In this document: positions 42,037 through 54,563 of the stretch, piece by piece
Layout: each line of letters opens with the position of its first letter
Position numbering within the stretch: position 1 is the stretch's first letter
NCBI RefSeq assembly: GCF_000716715.1
Contig: NZ_JNYJ01000001.1
Span: 434,001 to 498,000, forward strand
Origin: Dactylosporangium aurantiacum
Lineage (GTDB): Bacteria; Actinomycetota; Actinomycetes; Mycobacteriales; Micromonosporaceae
Direction of reading: 5' to 3'
DNA length: 64,000 bases
Translations under genes and position numbers: made by a program
The notes under the pieces: model-generated
Told to the model about the DNA's origin: nothing
Seen by the model: the letters and a program-made list of their open reading frames with translations, nothing else
Databases searched by the model: none

Positions 42037-43062
42037 GTGGCAAAGGTCCTGGTCACCGGCTCGGCCGGCTTCATCGGTGGATATGTCGTCGAGGAGCTGC
42101 TGTCCCGCGGCTACCAGGTGGTCGGCCTGGACAACTACTCGAAGTACGGCCCGGTCACCCGCAGCTACGACTCGCACCCCGACTACCGGTTCGTCGAGGG
42201 CGACGCCCGCGACGTCGACCTGGTCACCGAGCTGCTCGACGGCTGCGACCACTTCATCGCCGGCGCGGCGATGATCGGTGGCATCTCCTACTTCCACGCC
42301 TACGCCTACGACCTGCTCGCCACCAACGAGCGGATCATGGCCTCGTCCTGCGACGCGGCGATCAAGGCGCACCGCGACGGCACCCTCAAGAAGATGACCT
42401 ACCTGTCGTCGTCGATGGTGTTCGAGTCGACCACGCACTGGCCGTCCAAGGAGGGCGACGAGCGGCTCGTGCCGCCGCCGCTGTCGTCGTACGGCTTCCA
42501 GAAGCTCGCCGTCGAGTACTACGCGAAGGCCGCCTGGGACCAGTACAAGCTGCCCTACACGATCGTGCGCCCGTTCAACTGCGTCGGCGTCGGCGAGGGC
42601 CGCGCGCTCGGCGAGGTCGAGGTGCTGTCCGGCAACGTGAAGCTCGCGATGTCGCACGTGGTGCCGGACCTGGTGCAGAAGATCGTCAAGGGTCAGGACC
42701 CGCTGCACATCCTCGGCACCGGCGAGCAGGTGCGCCACTACACCTACGGCGGTGACCTGGCCAAGGGCATCATCGCCGCGATGGAGCACGAGGACGCGTT
42801 CAACCAGGACTTCAACATCTCCACCGCCGAGTCGACCACGGTGCTCGAGCTGGCCGAGGTGATCTGGAAGAAGATCAAGGGCCCCGACGTGCCGTTCAGC
42901 GTCGTGTCCGACGACCCGTACGAGTACGACGTGCAGAAGCGCGTCCCGGACGTGTCGAAGGCCAAGGAGGTCCTCGGCTACGAGGCGACCACGTCGCTCG
43001 ACGAGATGCTCGACGAGGTCATCCCGTGGGTGACCCAGGCGGTCAAGGACGGCAAGCTCTGA
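42037..43062 (+). CDS. NAD-dependent nucleotide-sugar epimerase/dehydratase
   Basis: 341 aa from GTG 42037, five bases after AAGGAG; GTG 42031 lies inside that site. The extended SDR pattern is VLVTGSAGFIGGYVVEEL, catalytic serine in YLSSSMVFES, and YGFQK for the YxxxK pair; RPFNCVGVGEG and IHILGTGEQ-like LHILGTGEQVRHYTY complete it. It likely changes a UDP-sugar configuration for the same glycan as the two upstream genes. The exact substrate cannot be told. Confidence 0.88.
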   Translation: MAKVLVTGSAGFIGGYVVEELLSRGYQVVGLDNYSKYGPVTRSYDSHPDYRFVEGDARDVDLVTELLDGCDHFIAGAAMIGGISYFHAYAYDLLATNERIMASSCDAAIKAHRDGTLKKMTYLSSSMVFESTTHWPSKEGDERLVPPPLSSYGFQKLAVEYYAKAAWDQYKLPYTIVRPFNCVGVGEGRALGEVEVLSGNVKLAMSHVVPDLVQKIVKGQDPLHILGTGEQVRHYTYGGDLAKGIIAAMEHEDAFNQDFNISTAESTTVLELAEVIWKKIKGPDVPFSVVSDDPYEYDVQKRVPDVSKAKEVLGYEATTSLDEMLDEVIPWVTQAVKDGKL

Positions 43063-43088
43063 GCCGACGCCGGCCGGCACGCTGATCC

Positions 43089-43118
43089 GGGCGCCTCGCA
43101 CCGCGGTGCGGGGCGCCC
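43089..43118 (+). terminator. Intrinsic terminator of the nucleotide-sugar operon
   Basis: GGGCGCC then CGCACC pair with GGTGCG and GGCGCCC around a two-base tip, with one G-T wobble; GTTCGTTT follows. It cleanly separates the sugar operon from the downstream membrane-protein gene. Confidence 0.85.
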
Positions 43119-43134
43119 GTTCGTTTGACCCGGT

Positions 43135-44445
43135 GTGACCGCCACGCGACCGGACACCGCCGAGCCCGCTACCGAGCCCGCTACCGAGCCCGCTACCGAG
43201 CCCGCTACCGAGCCCGCTACCGAGCCCGCTACCGAGCCCGCTACCGAGCCCGCTCGGGGCCGGCCGCCGGGCCCGCTGAACAGCGTCTGGGCCGAGGACG
43301 GGCAGGAGTTCCTCACCGACGCGCTCAACCTGCCCTGGTACGAGCCGTTCGGCACGCCGTTCAACGGCTACTTCCACACCGTCGCCCGGGCCTGCTTCGC
43401 CGTCATCGCGCTGTTCCCGCTCACCTGGGCGGCCGCGCTGAACGCCGGCACGGCCGCGGTGCTGACGGCGCTGCTCGCCTGGGCGGTGACCGCCGCCGCC
43501 CGGGACCGGCTCGGCACCGCCGCCGCGCTCGTCGTCGGCGGCAGCGCCGCCGTGCCGATGGGGTACGTGCCGAACACCCTCGCCCAGCTGCAGTTCCCCC
43601 TCGTGTACGCGGCGCTGTGGATGCTGCTGTGGTCGCCGCGGGGCCGCCCGGCCCGGGCCGTCGCGGTCGGCCTGCCCGCCCTCGCGGTGCTCAACTCGAT
43701 CCTCGGGCTGCTGCTCGCGCCGGTCGCGCTGCTGCGGCTGGCCCGCCGCCGCGACCCCGACGCCGGATGGCGGGTCCTCGTCCTGCTGCCGGGCGCCGCA
43801 TTGCAGTTGGTGCCGCTGCTGCTGGGCCGGTCCCGGCGCGCGGTGGGGGAGCGGCCCGACCTCGACCCCGTCTCCGTGGCCGGGACGTACCTGCGCTGGG
43901 GGGTGCCGCGCTCGTTCCTCGGCGACGCGTGGCTCGCCCCGCCGGTCGCCGACCCCGCCGCGCACCGCGCCCTGGTGCTGCTCGGCCTCGCCGTCCCCGC
44001 CGCGCTCGTCGCCGCCGCCCTGCTCGGCCGCACCCGCCCGCGGTGGGGGCTCGCCGGGCAGCTGGCCGGGTTCGCCGCCCTCGCCGGGGCGTTCCAGCTC
44101 GCCGTGCACGGCGCCCCGGAGGGCCGGTACCTGGTGCTGATCACGCTGCCGAACATCGCGGCCGCGGTCGCCCTCACGGCCCCGCGCCGCACCCGGCAGG
44201 ACGTCGGGGACCGGTGGACCGGCACCGCCCCGTTTGTCGCGTTGGCGACACTCGTGGCCGCGGTGTGCGTGGCCAACCTGCGACCGGGCAGCTACACCGA
44301 CGGCCTGCCGCGCTGGGACGCGACCGTCGCGGCGGCCCGCGCGCAATGCCAGGCGCAGCCCCGTTTGCGGAGCGTGACGGTCCATACCGCACAGTGGCCG
44401 GTGCTCGGCTGGGAGGCGGTCCTGCCCTGCGACCGGCTGCGCTGA
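43135..44445 (+). CDS. Polytopic membrane protein with N-terminal EPAT repeats
   Basis: 436 aa from GTG 43135. Residues 10-37 are seven EPAT units plus EPAR, an acidic, proline-rich, probably disordered cytoplasmic tail. Then VWAEDGQEFLTDALNLPWYE and about nine hydrophobic helices to residue 400 follow, and a short cysteine-containing end (ARAQCQAQ, LPCDRL). The shape resembles actinobacterial integral-membrane proteins of surface-polysaccharide loci, but the function is unknown. It has its own transcription unit after a terminator. Confidence 0.75.
   Translation: MTATRPDTAEPATEPATEPATEPATEPATEPATEPATEPARGRPPGPLNSVWAEDGQEFLTDALNLPWYEPFGTPFNGYFHTVARACFAVIALFPLTWAAALNAGTAAVLTALLAWAVTAAARDRLGTAAALVVGGSAAVPMGYVPNTLAQLQFPLVYAALWMLLWSPRGRPARAVAVGLPALAVLNSILGLLLAPVALLRLARRRDPDAGWRVLVLLPGAALQLVPLLLGRSRRAVGERPDLDPVSVAGTYLRWGVPRSFLGDAWLAPPVADPAAHRALVLLGLAVPAALVAAALLGRTRPRWGLAGQLAGFAALAGAFQLAVHGAPEGRYLVLITLPNIAAAVALTAPRRTRQDVGDRWTGTAPFVALATLVAAVCVANLRPGSYTDGLPRWDATVAAARAQCQAQPRLRSVTVHTAQWPVLGWEAVLPCDRLR
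43162..43254 (+). repeat. 12-bp minisatellite encoding EPAT
   Basis: Seven identical copies of GAGCCCGCTACC (43162-43245) and a partial eighth (43246-43254). Identity at wobble positions points to recent copy-number change. The unit is a multiple of three, so gain or loss keeps the frame. Confidence 0.97.
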
Positions 44446-44541
44446 CAGTGTTCAACATCGCGTCGCCGGACGGTCCGCGGCCGTTGGGCAGGCGTTGCGG
44501 CGCGGTGGCGTTCGGGAGAGACTCGGCTTCGTGGTGGAACA

Positions 44542-47265
44542 GTGGTGGTGAGCACCTGGCCGGCCGCGCCGTTCGGCCGCGCCGATCTCCTGGCTCACGC
44601 CCGCGAGCGGCTCACGGGCGGCGGCGGCGTGCTGCTCTGCGGCCCCGCCGGCATCGGCAAGTCCACCATCCTCGACGCCGTCGCCGGTGCCGAGACCGAC
44701 GCGCTCGTGCTGCGCGCCGCGGCCGCCGAGGCCGAGGCCGACCTGCCGTATCTGGCGCTCGTCGACCTCTTCGACGGCGCTCCCGACGCCGCCGACCACC
44801 TGCCGCCGCACCTGCGGGCCGCCCTCGACGGCGCCCTGCTGCGCAGCGCGCTGCCGGCGACCCCGCACGACCAGCTCGCGGTGCGCCTCGCCGTGCTGGA
44901 GCTGCTGCGCGCCCTCGCCGCGGAGCGCACCGTGCTGCTCGTCCTGGACGACGTGCAGTGGATCGACGAGCCGAGCGCCGAGGTGCTGCGGTTCGTGGCC
45001 CGCCGGCTCGGCGAGGCGCCGGTGCGCATCCTCGCCGCCGAGCGCGTCCCCGACGGCGCCGCCGCGACCCGCCTGGACCTGTGCCCGCCGCCGGGCACGC
45101 TGCTGCCCGTACCACCGCTGCCGGAGAGCGACGTCGCGGACCTGCTGCGGGCCCGGTTCGGCGCCGAGGCGGGCCGGGCGCACCTGCACCGCATCTACGA
45201 GGCCAGCGCCGGCAACCCCCTCTACGCCGTCGAGCTCGGCCGGGCGCTGCGGGGCACGTCGTTCCCGACCACCGACCCGCTGCCCGTGCCCGACCGGCTC
45301 CGCGAGCTGCTCGCCGCGCGGCTGGCCGTGCTGCCGGCGCCCGACTGGCCGGCGCTGCTGGTCGTGGCCGCCGCCGCCCGGCCCAGCCTGGCGCTGCTGC
45401 GCCAGTGCGGTCTGTCCGAGCAGCACCTCGACGCGGCCCTCGCCTCGTCGGTGCTGACCGTCGACAGCGACGGCGCGATCCGCTTCAGCCACCCGCTGCT
45501 GCGGGAGATGGTGTATGCCGACGCGACGGTCGCCGCCCGCCGCGAGGCCCACGAACGGCTCGCCGACACCGTCTCCGACCCCGTCGACCGGGCCCGGCAC
45601 CTCGCCGCCGCCCGTCCCGAGCCGGACGAGGCGCTCGCCGAGTGCCTCGCCGACGCGGCGTCCGCGGCCCGGCTGCGCGGCGCCCCCGCGATGGCCGCCG
45701 ACCTGGCCGCCCTCGCCGCCGAGCGCACCCCGCGCGACACCCCCGGCGTCGCCGCCGTGCGCCGGCTCAGCGCCGCCCAGTACGCCTACGCGGCCGGCTC
45801 ACCCGCCGACGCGCGCCGGCACGCGACCGCCGCGCTGCGCGACGCCGCCGACCGGCGCACCCGCATCGGCGCGCGGCTGCTGCTGGTGGAGATGTCCGGC
45901 GAGGACCACTCCAACTCCGGCCCGCTGCTGGACGCCGCGTTCGTCGAGGCCGTCGACACCCCCGACCTGCTCGCCCACGTGCGCCTGTACAAGGGGGTCA
46001 AGGCCTACTACGACGGCGACGGCGAGGGTGCCCTGGCCGAGCTCAAGCGCGCCGAGGAGGCCGCCGAGCAGTGCGGTGACATGGAGCGCCTCGTCGAGGT
46101 CCTCAGCTGGAAGGGCAACATCCTGCTCGGCACCCAGGGCGATGAGTACCTGGAGCGCGCCGGCAAGCTCGCCCGCGGGCTGTCGCTGACCCCGGCGACG
46201 GTCGCCGCCCGGCAGGTCGCCGCGATGAGCCGGCTGTTCAAGGGGGAGACCGCCGAGGCGGTGCGGCGCATCGAGGCGCTGCGCATCGCCGTGGAGCGGG
46301 CCGGCACCGTGCGCGACCTCGCCTCCGTCCTCGTCTCCGTGGCCGGCGTGTACTGGCGGGCCGGCCGCTGCGCCGACGCGGTCGCCGCCGGCCGCGAGTG
46401 CGTGCGGCTCTACGTCGACGTCGAGACCACCCCCGGCCCCGGCTACCTGGTCGCCGCCCTCGCCGAGAGCGGCGGCGGCAGCGCGACCGCCGCCGCCGGT
46501 TACGCCGAACGCGGCCTCGCCGCCTGCCTCGCCGCCGGCGACGAGGACTGGATCAAGCTCGCCTACGCCTCCTCGGGCCTGGTGCACATGCTGCGCGGCG
46601 ACCCGGTCGCGGCGGCGGAGGCGATGCGCGAGGCGTACGCCCTCGACCAGCGGCTCGGCCGGCTCGACCCGGGCATCCTGCCGTGGCACGCCGACTTCAT
46701 CGAGGCGCTCGTCGGCGCCGGTGCCCGTGCGGAGGCCGCCGAGGTCCTCGACGAGGTCACCAAGTGCGCCCGGCACCTGGACCGCACGATCGTGTTCCTC
46801 GGCCTCGCCCGGGCCCGCGCGGTGCTGACCGCCGCGACCGGCGAGGCCCGGGAGGGTGCCGAGGCGCTGCAGCGGGCGATCGAGGAGTGGCAGGACCACC
46901 CGTACCCGCTCGAGGTCGCCCGGGCCTACTACACGCTCGGCGGCCTGGAGCGCCGCGCCCACCGCCGCGGCGCGGCCCGGGCGGCGCTGTCGGAGGCGGT
47001 GCGCCGCTACGCCGCCGCCGAGGCCCACCCGTGGCGCGAGGTCGCCGCCGCGGACCTCGCCCGGCTCGACGGCGGCCGCGGCGCCGGCCTGTCCGAGACC
47101 GAGCGCCGCATCGTGGAGCTGGTCCGCGCGGGTGCCACGAACCGCGAGATCGCCCGCGCCCTGTTCCTGTCGATCAAGGCGGTCGAGGCGAACCTGACCC
47201 GCCTGTACCGGCGGCTGAACGTCCGCAACCGCGCGCAGCTGGCGCGGGTCCTGGACGCCGAGTAG
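44542..47265 (+). CDS. LAL-type LuxR transcriptional regulator with ATPase domain
   Basis: 907 aa from GTG 44542 (GTG 44545 or 44548 are equally possible). An N-terminal STAND/AAA ATPase: Walker A GPAGIGKST near residue 35 and Walker B LLVLDDVQWIDE near 135. A long TPR-like helical middle region follows. The C-terminal LuxR helix-turn-helix has LSETERRIVELVRAGATNRE and LFLSIKAVEANLTRLYRRLN. Such large regulators often control pathway clusters in actinobacteria. Ligand and targets are unknown; it is not overlapped with neighbours. Confidence 0.9.
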   Translation: MVVSTWPAAPFGRADLLAHARERLTGGGGVLLCGPAGIGKSTILDAVAGAETDALVLRAAAAEAEADLPYLALVDLFDGAPDAADHLPPHLRAALDGALLRSALPATPHDQLAVRLAVLELLRALAAERTVLLVLDDVQWIDEPSAEVLRFVARRLGEAPVRILAAERVPDGAAATRLDLCPPPGTLLPVPPLPESDVADLLRARFGAEAGRAHLHRIYEASAGNPLYAVELGRALRGTSFPTTDPLPVPDRLRELLAARLAVLPAPDWPALLVVAAAARPSLALLRQCGLSEQHLDAALASSVLTVDSDGAIRFSHPLLREMVYADATVAARREAHERLADTVSDPVDRARHLAAARPEPDEALAECLADAASAARLRGAPAMAADLAALAAERTPRDTPGVAAVRRLSAAQYAYAAGSPADARRHATAALRDAADRRTRIGARLLLVEMSGEDHSNSGPLLDAAFVEAVDTPDLLAHVRLYKGVKAYYDGDGEGALAELKRAEEAAEQCGDMERLVEVLSWKGNILLGTQGDEYLERAGKLARGLSLTPATVAARQVAAMSRLFKGETAEAVRRIEALRIAVERAGTVRDLASVLVSVAGVYWRAGRCADAVAAGRECVRLYVDVETTPGPGYLVAALAESGGGSATAAAGYAERGLAACLAAGDEDWIKLAYASSGLVHMLRGDPVAAAEAMREAYALDQRLGRLDPGILPWHADFIEALVGAGARAEAAEVLDEVTKCARHLDRTIVFLGLARARAVLTAATGEAREGAEALQRAIEEWQDHPYPLEVARAYYTLGGLERRAHRRGAARAALSEAVRRYAAAEAHPWREVAAADLARLDGGRGAGLSETERRIVELVRAGATNREIARALFLSIKAVEANLTRLYRRLNVRNRAQLARVLDAE

Positions 47266-47373
47266 CCGCGGTCCCTCCGCACCACCGCATCCGCCCCGCA
47301 CCGTCACGTGCCGGGCGCGTTCCGTCATGGGGTGAGGTCAGGGTGGGTCGGGGTGATCCTGGCCGCAATCAGC

Positions 47374-47403
47374 TTGAAACGTCGAGATGCATAGCGATAC
47401 AGT
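47374..47403 (+). promoter_or_regulatory. arg promoter with overlapping ARG-like box
   Basis: TTGAAA (47374-47379), an 18-bp spacer and TACAGT (47398-47403) place +1 at about 47410, the base before the argC ATG, so the mRNA should be leaderless. TGCAT-agcg-ATACA (47388-47401) matches the ArgR half-site geometry TGAATnnnnATTCA with few changes and overlaps the -10. ArgR is encoded in the same operon. Confidence 0.6.
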
Positions 47404-47410
47404 TCAGCGC

Positions 47411-48415
47411 ATGGGAATACGAGTCGCTGTCGCCGGCGCGTCCGGGTACGCGGGGGGTGAGCTGCTCCGGTTGATCGCCGGGCACCCGCACCTCGAGCTG
47501 GCCGTCGCCACCGGGTTCGCGCAGGCCGGGTCGAAGATCGGCGCGGTGCACCCGCACGTGCGCTCCCTGCGCGACGTGGTCCTGGCGCCCACCGCGCCCG
47601 GGGTGCTCGCCGACGCCGACCTGGTGTTCCTGGCACTGCCGCACGGGGAGTCCGCGGCGCTCGCCGCGCAGCTGCCCGAGTCGGTGAAGGTCGTCGACAT
47701 CGGCGCCGACTTCCGGCTCAAGGCGGCCGCCGACTGGACGCGGTACTACCCCGGCCCGCACGCCGGCACGTGGACCTACGGGCTGCCGGAGCTGCCCGGG
47801 CAGCGGGAGCGGATCGCGGCGTCGGACCGGGTCGCCAACACCGGCTGCTACGCGGTGTCGGTGACCCTCGCGCTGGCGCCGCTCATCGCCGCCGGGGTCG
47901 CCGATCCCGAGGACGTCGTGGTCGTCGCGGCGTCCGGCACGTCCGGCGCCGGCCGCGCCGCGAAGGTGCACCTGCTGGCGTCGGAGGTGATGGGGTCGCT
48001 GTCGCCGTACAAGGTGGGCGCCCACCAGCACGTGCCGGAGATCAAGCAGGCGACGGGGGCGACGTCGCTGTCGATGACGCCGGTGCTGGCGCCGATGCCG
48101 CGGGGCATCCTCGCCACGGTGACGGCCCGGCCGCTCACCGGCGCCGACCCGCGGGAGGTCCTCGCCGCGGCGTACGACGGGGAGCCGTTCGTGCAGGTCC
48201 TGCCGGAGGGGCAGTGGCCGCACACCGCGTCCACGTTCGGCGCGAACGCCGCGCACCTGCAGGCGACCGTCGACGTCGACAGCGGCCGGATCGTCGTGGT
48301 CTCCGCGATCGACAACCTGGTCAAGGGCGCCGCGGGGCAGGCGGTGCAGAACGCCAACCTCATGCTCGGGCTGCCGGAGGCCGCCGGGCTCACCGCCGAC
48401 GGGATCGCACCATGA
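47411..48415 (+). CDS. argC: N-acetyl-gamma-glutamyl-phosphate reductase
   Basis: 334 aa from ATG 47411, at the predicted transcription start; an in-frame ATG at 47387 lies in the operator. NADP motif GASGYAGGELLRL, catalytic cysteine in VANTGCYAVSVTLAL, and the histidine region VGAHQHVPEI. Third step of arginine synthesis. ATGA overlap with argJ. Confidence 0.96.
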   Translation: MGIRVAVAGASGYAGGELLRLIAGHPHLELAVATGFAQAGSKIGAVHPHVRSLRDVVLAPTAPGVLADADLVFLALPHGESAALAAQLPESVKVVDIGADFRLKAAADWTRYYPGPHAGTWTYGLPELPGQRERIAASDRVANTGCYAVSVTLALAPLIAAGVADPEDVVVVAASGTSGAGRAAKVHLLASEVMGSLSPYKVGAHQHVPEIKQATGATSLSMTPVLAPMPRGILATVTARPLTGADPREVLAAAYDGEPFVQVLPEGQWPHTASTFGANAAHLQATVDVDSGRIVVVSAIDNLVKGAAGQAVQNANLMLGLPEAAGLTADGIAP

Positions 48416-49587
48416 CTGTCACCGCCCCGAAGGGGTTCAGGGCCGCCGGCGTCGCCGCCGGGTTGAAGGCCACCGCCGGCGCGCTCGACGTGGCGCTGGT
48501 CGTCAACGACGGGCCCGACTGGACCGCGGCCGCCGTCTTCACCGGCAACCGGATCAAGGCCGCGCCGGTGCTGTGGAGCCAGCAGGTGCTGCGGGCCGGC
48601 ATCGTGCGGGCCGTCGTCATCAACTCCGGCGGTGCCAACGCGTGCACCGGGCCGGCGGGCTTCCAGGACACGCACGCGACCGCCGAGCACGCCGCGGCGG
48701 TGCTGTCCGGGCGGGCGTCGCGCTTCCCGGTCGGCGCCGGTGACGTGGCCGTGTGCTCGACCGGGCTGATCGGTGAGCGGCTGCCGCTGAAGAAGCTGCT
48801 GTCCGGCGTCGACGCCGCCGCCCGCGGGCTCTCCCGCGACGGTGGTGCCAGCGCCGCGACCGCGATCATGACCACCGACACGGTGCCGAAGACGGCCGTG
48901 TACGGCGGGCAGGGGTTCACCGTCGGCGGGATGGCGAAGGGCGCCGGCATGCTCGCGCCGGGCCTGGCCACGATGCTGGTCGTGGTGACCACCGACGCGG
49001 TCGCCGACGCGTCCGTGCTGGACGCGGCGCTGCGCGCGGCGACCCGGGTCACGTTCGACCGGATCGACTCCGACGGCTGCATGTCGACCAACGACACGGT
49101 GCTGCTCATGGCCAGCGGCGCGGCCGGGATCCAGCCGACCGTCGAGGAGCTCACCGAGGCCGTCACGGCCGTCTGCGCCGACCTGGCCGCGCGGCTGGTC
49201 GCCGACGCGGAGGGCGCCACGAAGGAGATCGCGATCGAGGTCACCGGCGCGGCGAGCGAGGACGACGCGGTCGAGGTCGGCCGGGCGATCGCCCGCAACA
49301 ACCTGGTGAAGACCGCGTTCTTCGGCAACGACCCGAACTGGGGCCGGATCCTCGCCGCGATCGGCACCACGGGCGCCGCGTTCGAGCCCGACGGGGTCGA
49401 CGTCGCGATCAACGGCGTGTGGATCTGCAAGGGCGGCGCGGCGGGCGAGGACCGCTCGAAGGTGGACCTGAGCGCCCGCGCGGTCGCCGTCACCGTCGAC
49501 CTGCACGCCGGCCCCGCCACGGCCACGGTCCTCACCAACGACCTGTCCATGGGCTACGTGCACGAGAACTCGGCGTACTCGTCGTGA
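48412..49587 (+). CDS. argJ: Glutamate N-acetyltransferase / ornithine acetyltransferase
   Basis: 391 aa from ATG 48412. It recycles acetyl groups from acetylornithine to glutamate. The self-cleavage site is intact: [16 protein letters not shown], where the threonine becomes the N-terminal nucleophile of the beta chain. [10 protein letters not shown] and [16 protein letters not shown] are also conserved. Presence of argJ implies the cyclic pathway, although OAT may also make acetylglutamate. Confidence 0.96.
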   Translation: MTVTAPKGFRAAGVAAGLKATAGALDVALVVNDGPDWTAAAVFTGNRIKAAPVLWSQQVLRAGIVRAVVINSGGANACTGPAGFQDTHATAEHAAAVLSGRASRFPVGAGDVAVCSTGLIGERLPLKKLLSGVDAAARGLSRDGGASAATAIMTTDTVPKTAVYGGQGFTVGGMAKGAGMLAPGLATMLVVVTTDAVADASVLDAALRAATRVTFDRIDSDGCMSTNDTVLLMASGAAGIQPTVEELTEAVTAVCADLAARLVADAEGATKEIAIEVTGAASEDDAVEVGRAIARNNLVKTAFFGNDPNWGRILAAIGTTGAAFEPDGVDVAINGVWICKGGAAGEDRSKVDLSARAVAVTVDLHAGPATATVLTNDLSMGYVHENSAYSS

Positions 49588-50464
49588 ACGGACGCAATCT
49601 CGGGATCGCGCTGGGCAAGGCGAACACGCTGATCGAGGCGCTGCCGTGGCTGGAGCGGTTCTCCGGCTCGACGATCGTCGTCAAGTACGGCGGCAACGCG
49701 ATGCTCGACAACGAGCTGAAGCGGGCGTTCGCCGCGGACATGGTGTTCCTGCGGCACGTCGGGATCAAACCGGTCGTCGTGCACGGCGGCGGCCCGCAGA
49801 TCTCCTCGATGCTCAAGCGGCTCGGCATCGCCAGCGAGTTCAAGGGCGGCCTGCGGGTCACCACCCCGGAGACCGCGGACGTGGTCCGGATGGTGCTCGT
49901 CGGGCAGGTCGGCCGGGAGCTCGTCGGGCTCATCAACGAGCACGGCCCGCACGCCGTCGGCATGTCCGGCGAGGACGCGGGGCTGTTCACCGCCGTGCGC
50001 CGGCCCGCGATCGTCGACGGCTCACCGGTCGACATCGGGCAGGTCGGCGACGTCGAGCACGTCAACGTGTCCGCGGTCGCGGACCTCATCGCGGCCGGCC
50101 GGATCCCGGTGGTGTCGACGGTCGCGCCGGACGCCGACGGGGTCCTGCACAACCTCAACGCCGACACCGCCGCCGGGGCCCTGGCGATCGCGCTCAAGGC
50201 CCGCAAGCTCGTCGTGCTGACCGACGTGGAGGGCCTGTACGCCCGCTACCCGGACCCGGAGTCGCTCATCTCGCAGCTGACCACGGACGAGCTCGCCGCG
50301 CTGCTGCCGACACTGGAGTCGGGAATGGTGCCGAAGATGGAGGCGTGCCTGCGCGCCGTCAAGGGCGGCGTGCCGGCGGCGCACGTCGTGGACGGCCGCG
50401 TGCCGCACTCGCTGCTGCTGGAAGTCTTCACGTCGGAGGGATTCGGGACCATGGTGGTGGCGGC

Positions 50465-50468
<4 letters not shown>
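49584..50468 (+). CDS. argB: Acetylglutamate kinase
   Basis: 294 aa from GTG 49584 (GTGA overlap). An amino-acid kinase fold: [46 protein letters not shown] and LTDVEGLY. The N-terminal extension (about 20 residues before the first motif) is the helix used by arginine-inhibited hexameric enzymes, so feedback inhibition by arginine is likely. Confidence 0.96.
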
Positions 50469-53060
<2,592 letters not shown>

Positions 53061-53123
53061 CCCGGACCGGCCGCGGCGGCACTGGCCGACCGTGGCGATC
53101 TTGCACTATGGAAGGATCGTGGC

Positions 53124-54563
53124 GTGGCAACTTCGTCTTCTGAGTCCCCGACCCGGCTCTGGGGCGGTCGCTTCGCCGGCGGGCCCGCCGAAGCCCTCGC
53201 CAGGCTCTCCGTGAGCGTCCAGTTCGACTGGCGGCTCGCGCCCTACGACCTGGCCGGGTCGCGGGCGCACGCGCGGGTCCTGGCCCGCGCCGGGCTGCTC
53301 GACGCCGACGAGCTGGGCCGGATGCTCGCCGCGCTCGACGACCTGGAGTCCGCGTGCGCGACCGGTGAGTTCCGGCCGACCGTCGACGACGAGGACGTGC
53401 ACACCGCCCTGGAGCGGGGGCTGCTGGAGCGGCTCGGCGCGCTCGGCGGGAAGCTGCGCGCCGGCCGGTCCCGCAACGACCAGGTCGCCACCGACCTGCG
53501 GCTGTACCTGCGCGACCACGCCCGCGGCGTCGCCGCCCGGATCGTGGAGCTCGCCGACGCCCTCGTCGAGCAGGCCGCCCGGCACATCGACACGCCCGCG
53601 CCCGGGTTCACGCACCTGCAGCCGGCGCAGCCGATCGCGTTCGGCCACCAGCTGCTCGCGCACGTCCAGGCGCTGCTGCGGGACCTGGAGCGGCTGCGGG
53701 ACTGGGACGCGCGCACCGCGGTCAGCCCGCTCGGCGCCGGTGCGCTCGCCGGGTCGTCGCTGCCGCTGGACCCGACGCAGGTGGCGAAGGAGCTCGGGTT
53801 CGCCTCCGCCGCGGCCAACTCCATCGACGCCGTGTCCGACCGGGACTTCGTCGCGGAGTTCCTGTTCGCCGCCGCCCTCACCGGCGTGCACCTGTCGCGG
53901 CTCGGTGAGGAGGTCGTGCTGTGGACGACCCCCGCGTTCGGTTGGGTGCAGCTCGACGACGCGTTCGCGACCGGGTCGTCGATCATGCCGCAGAAGAAGA
54001 ACCCCGACATCGGTGAGCTCGCCCGCGGCAAGTCCGGCCGGCTCATCGGCCACCTGACCGGTGTCCTGGCGATGCTCAAGGGGCTGCCCCTGGCGTACGA
54101 CCGGGACCTGCAGGAGGACAAGGAGCCCGTGTTCGACGCCGTCGACACCCTCGAGCTGGTCCTGCCCGCGCTCGCCGGCATGATCTCCACGATGACGGTG
54201 CGCGTCGACCGGCTCGCCGAGCAGGCGCCCGTCGGCTACACCCTCGCCACCGAGGTCGCGGAGTGGCTGGTCCGGCAGGGGGTGGCGTTCCGCGACGCGC
54301 ACGAGATCACCGGCAAGCTCGTCGTGCTCGCCGCGTCCCGCGACGTCGGCCTCGACGAGGTGTCCGACGCGGACCTGCAGGCGGTCAGCCCGCACCTGAC
54401 GCCGGACGTGCGGACCGTGTTCTCCGTCCCGGGCGCCCTGGCGGCGCGCACCACCCCCGGCTCGACGGGCCCCGGGCCGGTCGCCGACCAGCTCGCCGTC
54501 GCCGCCGACAAGCTCGAGCGTTGGCGGTCCTGGTCCGCGGAGCCGGTGCTACCGTCGCAGTGA
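53124..54563 (+). CDS. argH: Argininosuccinate lyase
   Basis: 479 aa from GTG 53124 after AAGGA. Fumarase superfamily: [10 protein letters not shown] at the start, [46 protein letters not shown], and the signature [12 protein letters not shown]. It makes arginine and fumarate. argG, the preceding step, is not next to it and must be elsewhere. A 63-bp gap to argR may hold a separate promoter. Confidence 0.96.
   Translation: MATSSSESPTRLWGGRFAGGPAEALARLSVSVQFDWRLAPYDLAGSRAHARVLARAGLLDADELGRMLAALDDLESACATGEFRPTVDDEDVHTALERGLLERLGALGGKLRAGRSRNDQVATDLRLYLRDHARGVAARIVELADALVEQAARHIDTPAPGFTHLQPAQPIAFGHQLLAHVQALLRDLERLRDWDARTAVSPLGAGALAGSSLPLDPTQVAKELGFASAAANSIDAVSDRDFVAEFLFAAALTGVHLSRLGEEVVLWTTPAFGWVQLDDAFATGSSIMPQKKNPDIGELARGKSGRLIGHLTGVLAMLKGLPLAYDRDLQEDKEPVFDAVDTLELVLPALAGMISTMTVRVDRLAEQAPVGYTLATEVAEWLVRQGVAFRDAHEITGKLVVLAASRDVGLDEVSDADLQAVSPHLTPDVRTVFSVPGALAARTTPGSTGPGPVADQLAVAADKLERWRSWSAEPVLPSQ

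Noticed and set aside
43162..43254. CRISPR-like array
   Set aside because: The repeats are 12 bp, contiguous without spacers, and coding; it is a minisatellite.
43128..44160. Arg/Tyr-rich frames over the minisatellite and membrane gene, and long minus-strand glycine-rich frames
   Set aside because: These are shadows of the 12-bp repeat and the high third-position GC; the plus frame at 43135 alone gives hydrophobic helices.
53061..53123. argG remnant between argR and argH
   Set aside because: Only 63 non-coding bases are present; argG being elsewhere is common in actinobacteria.
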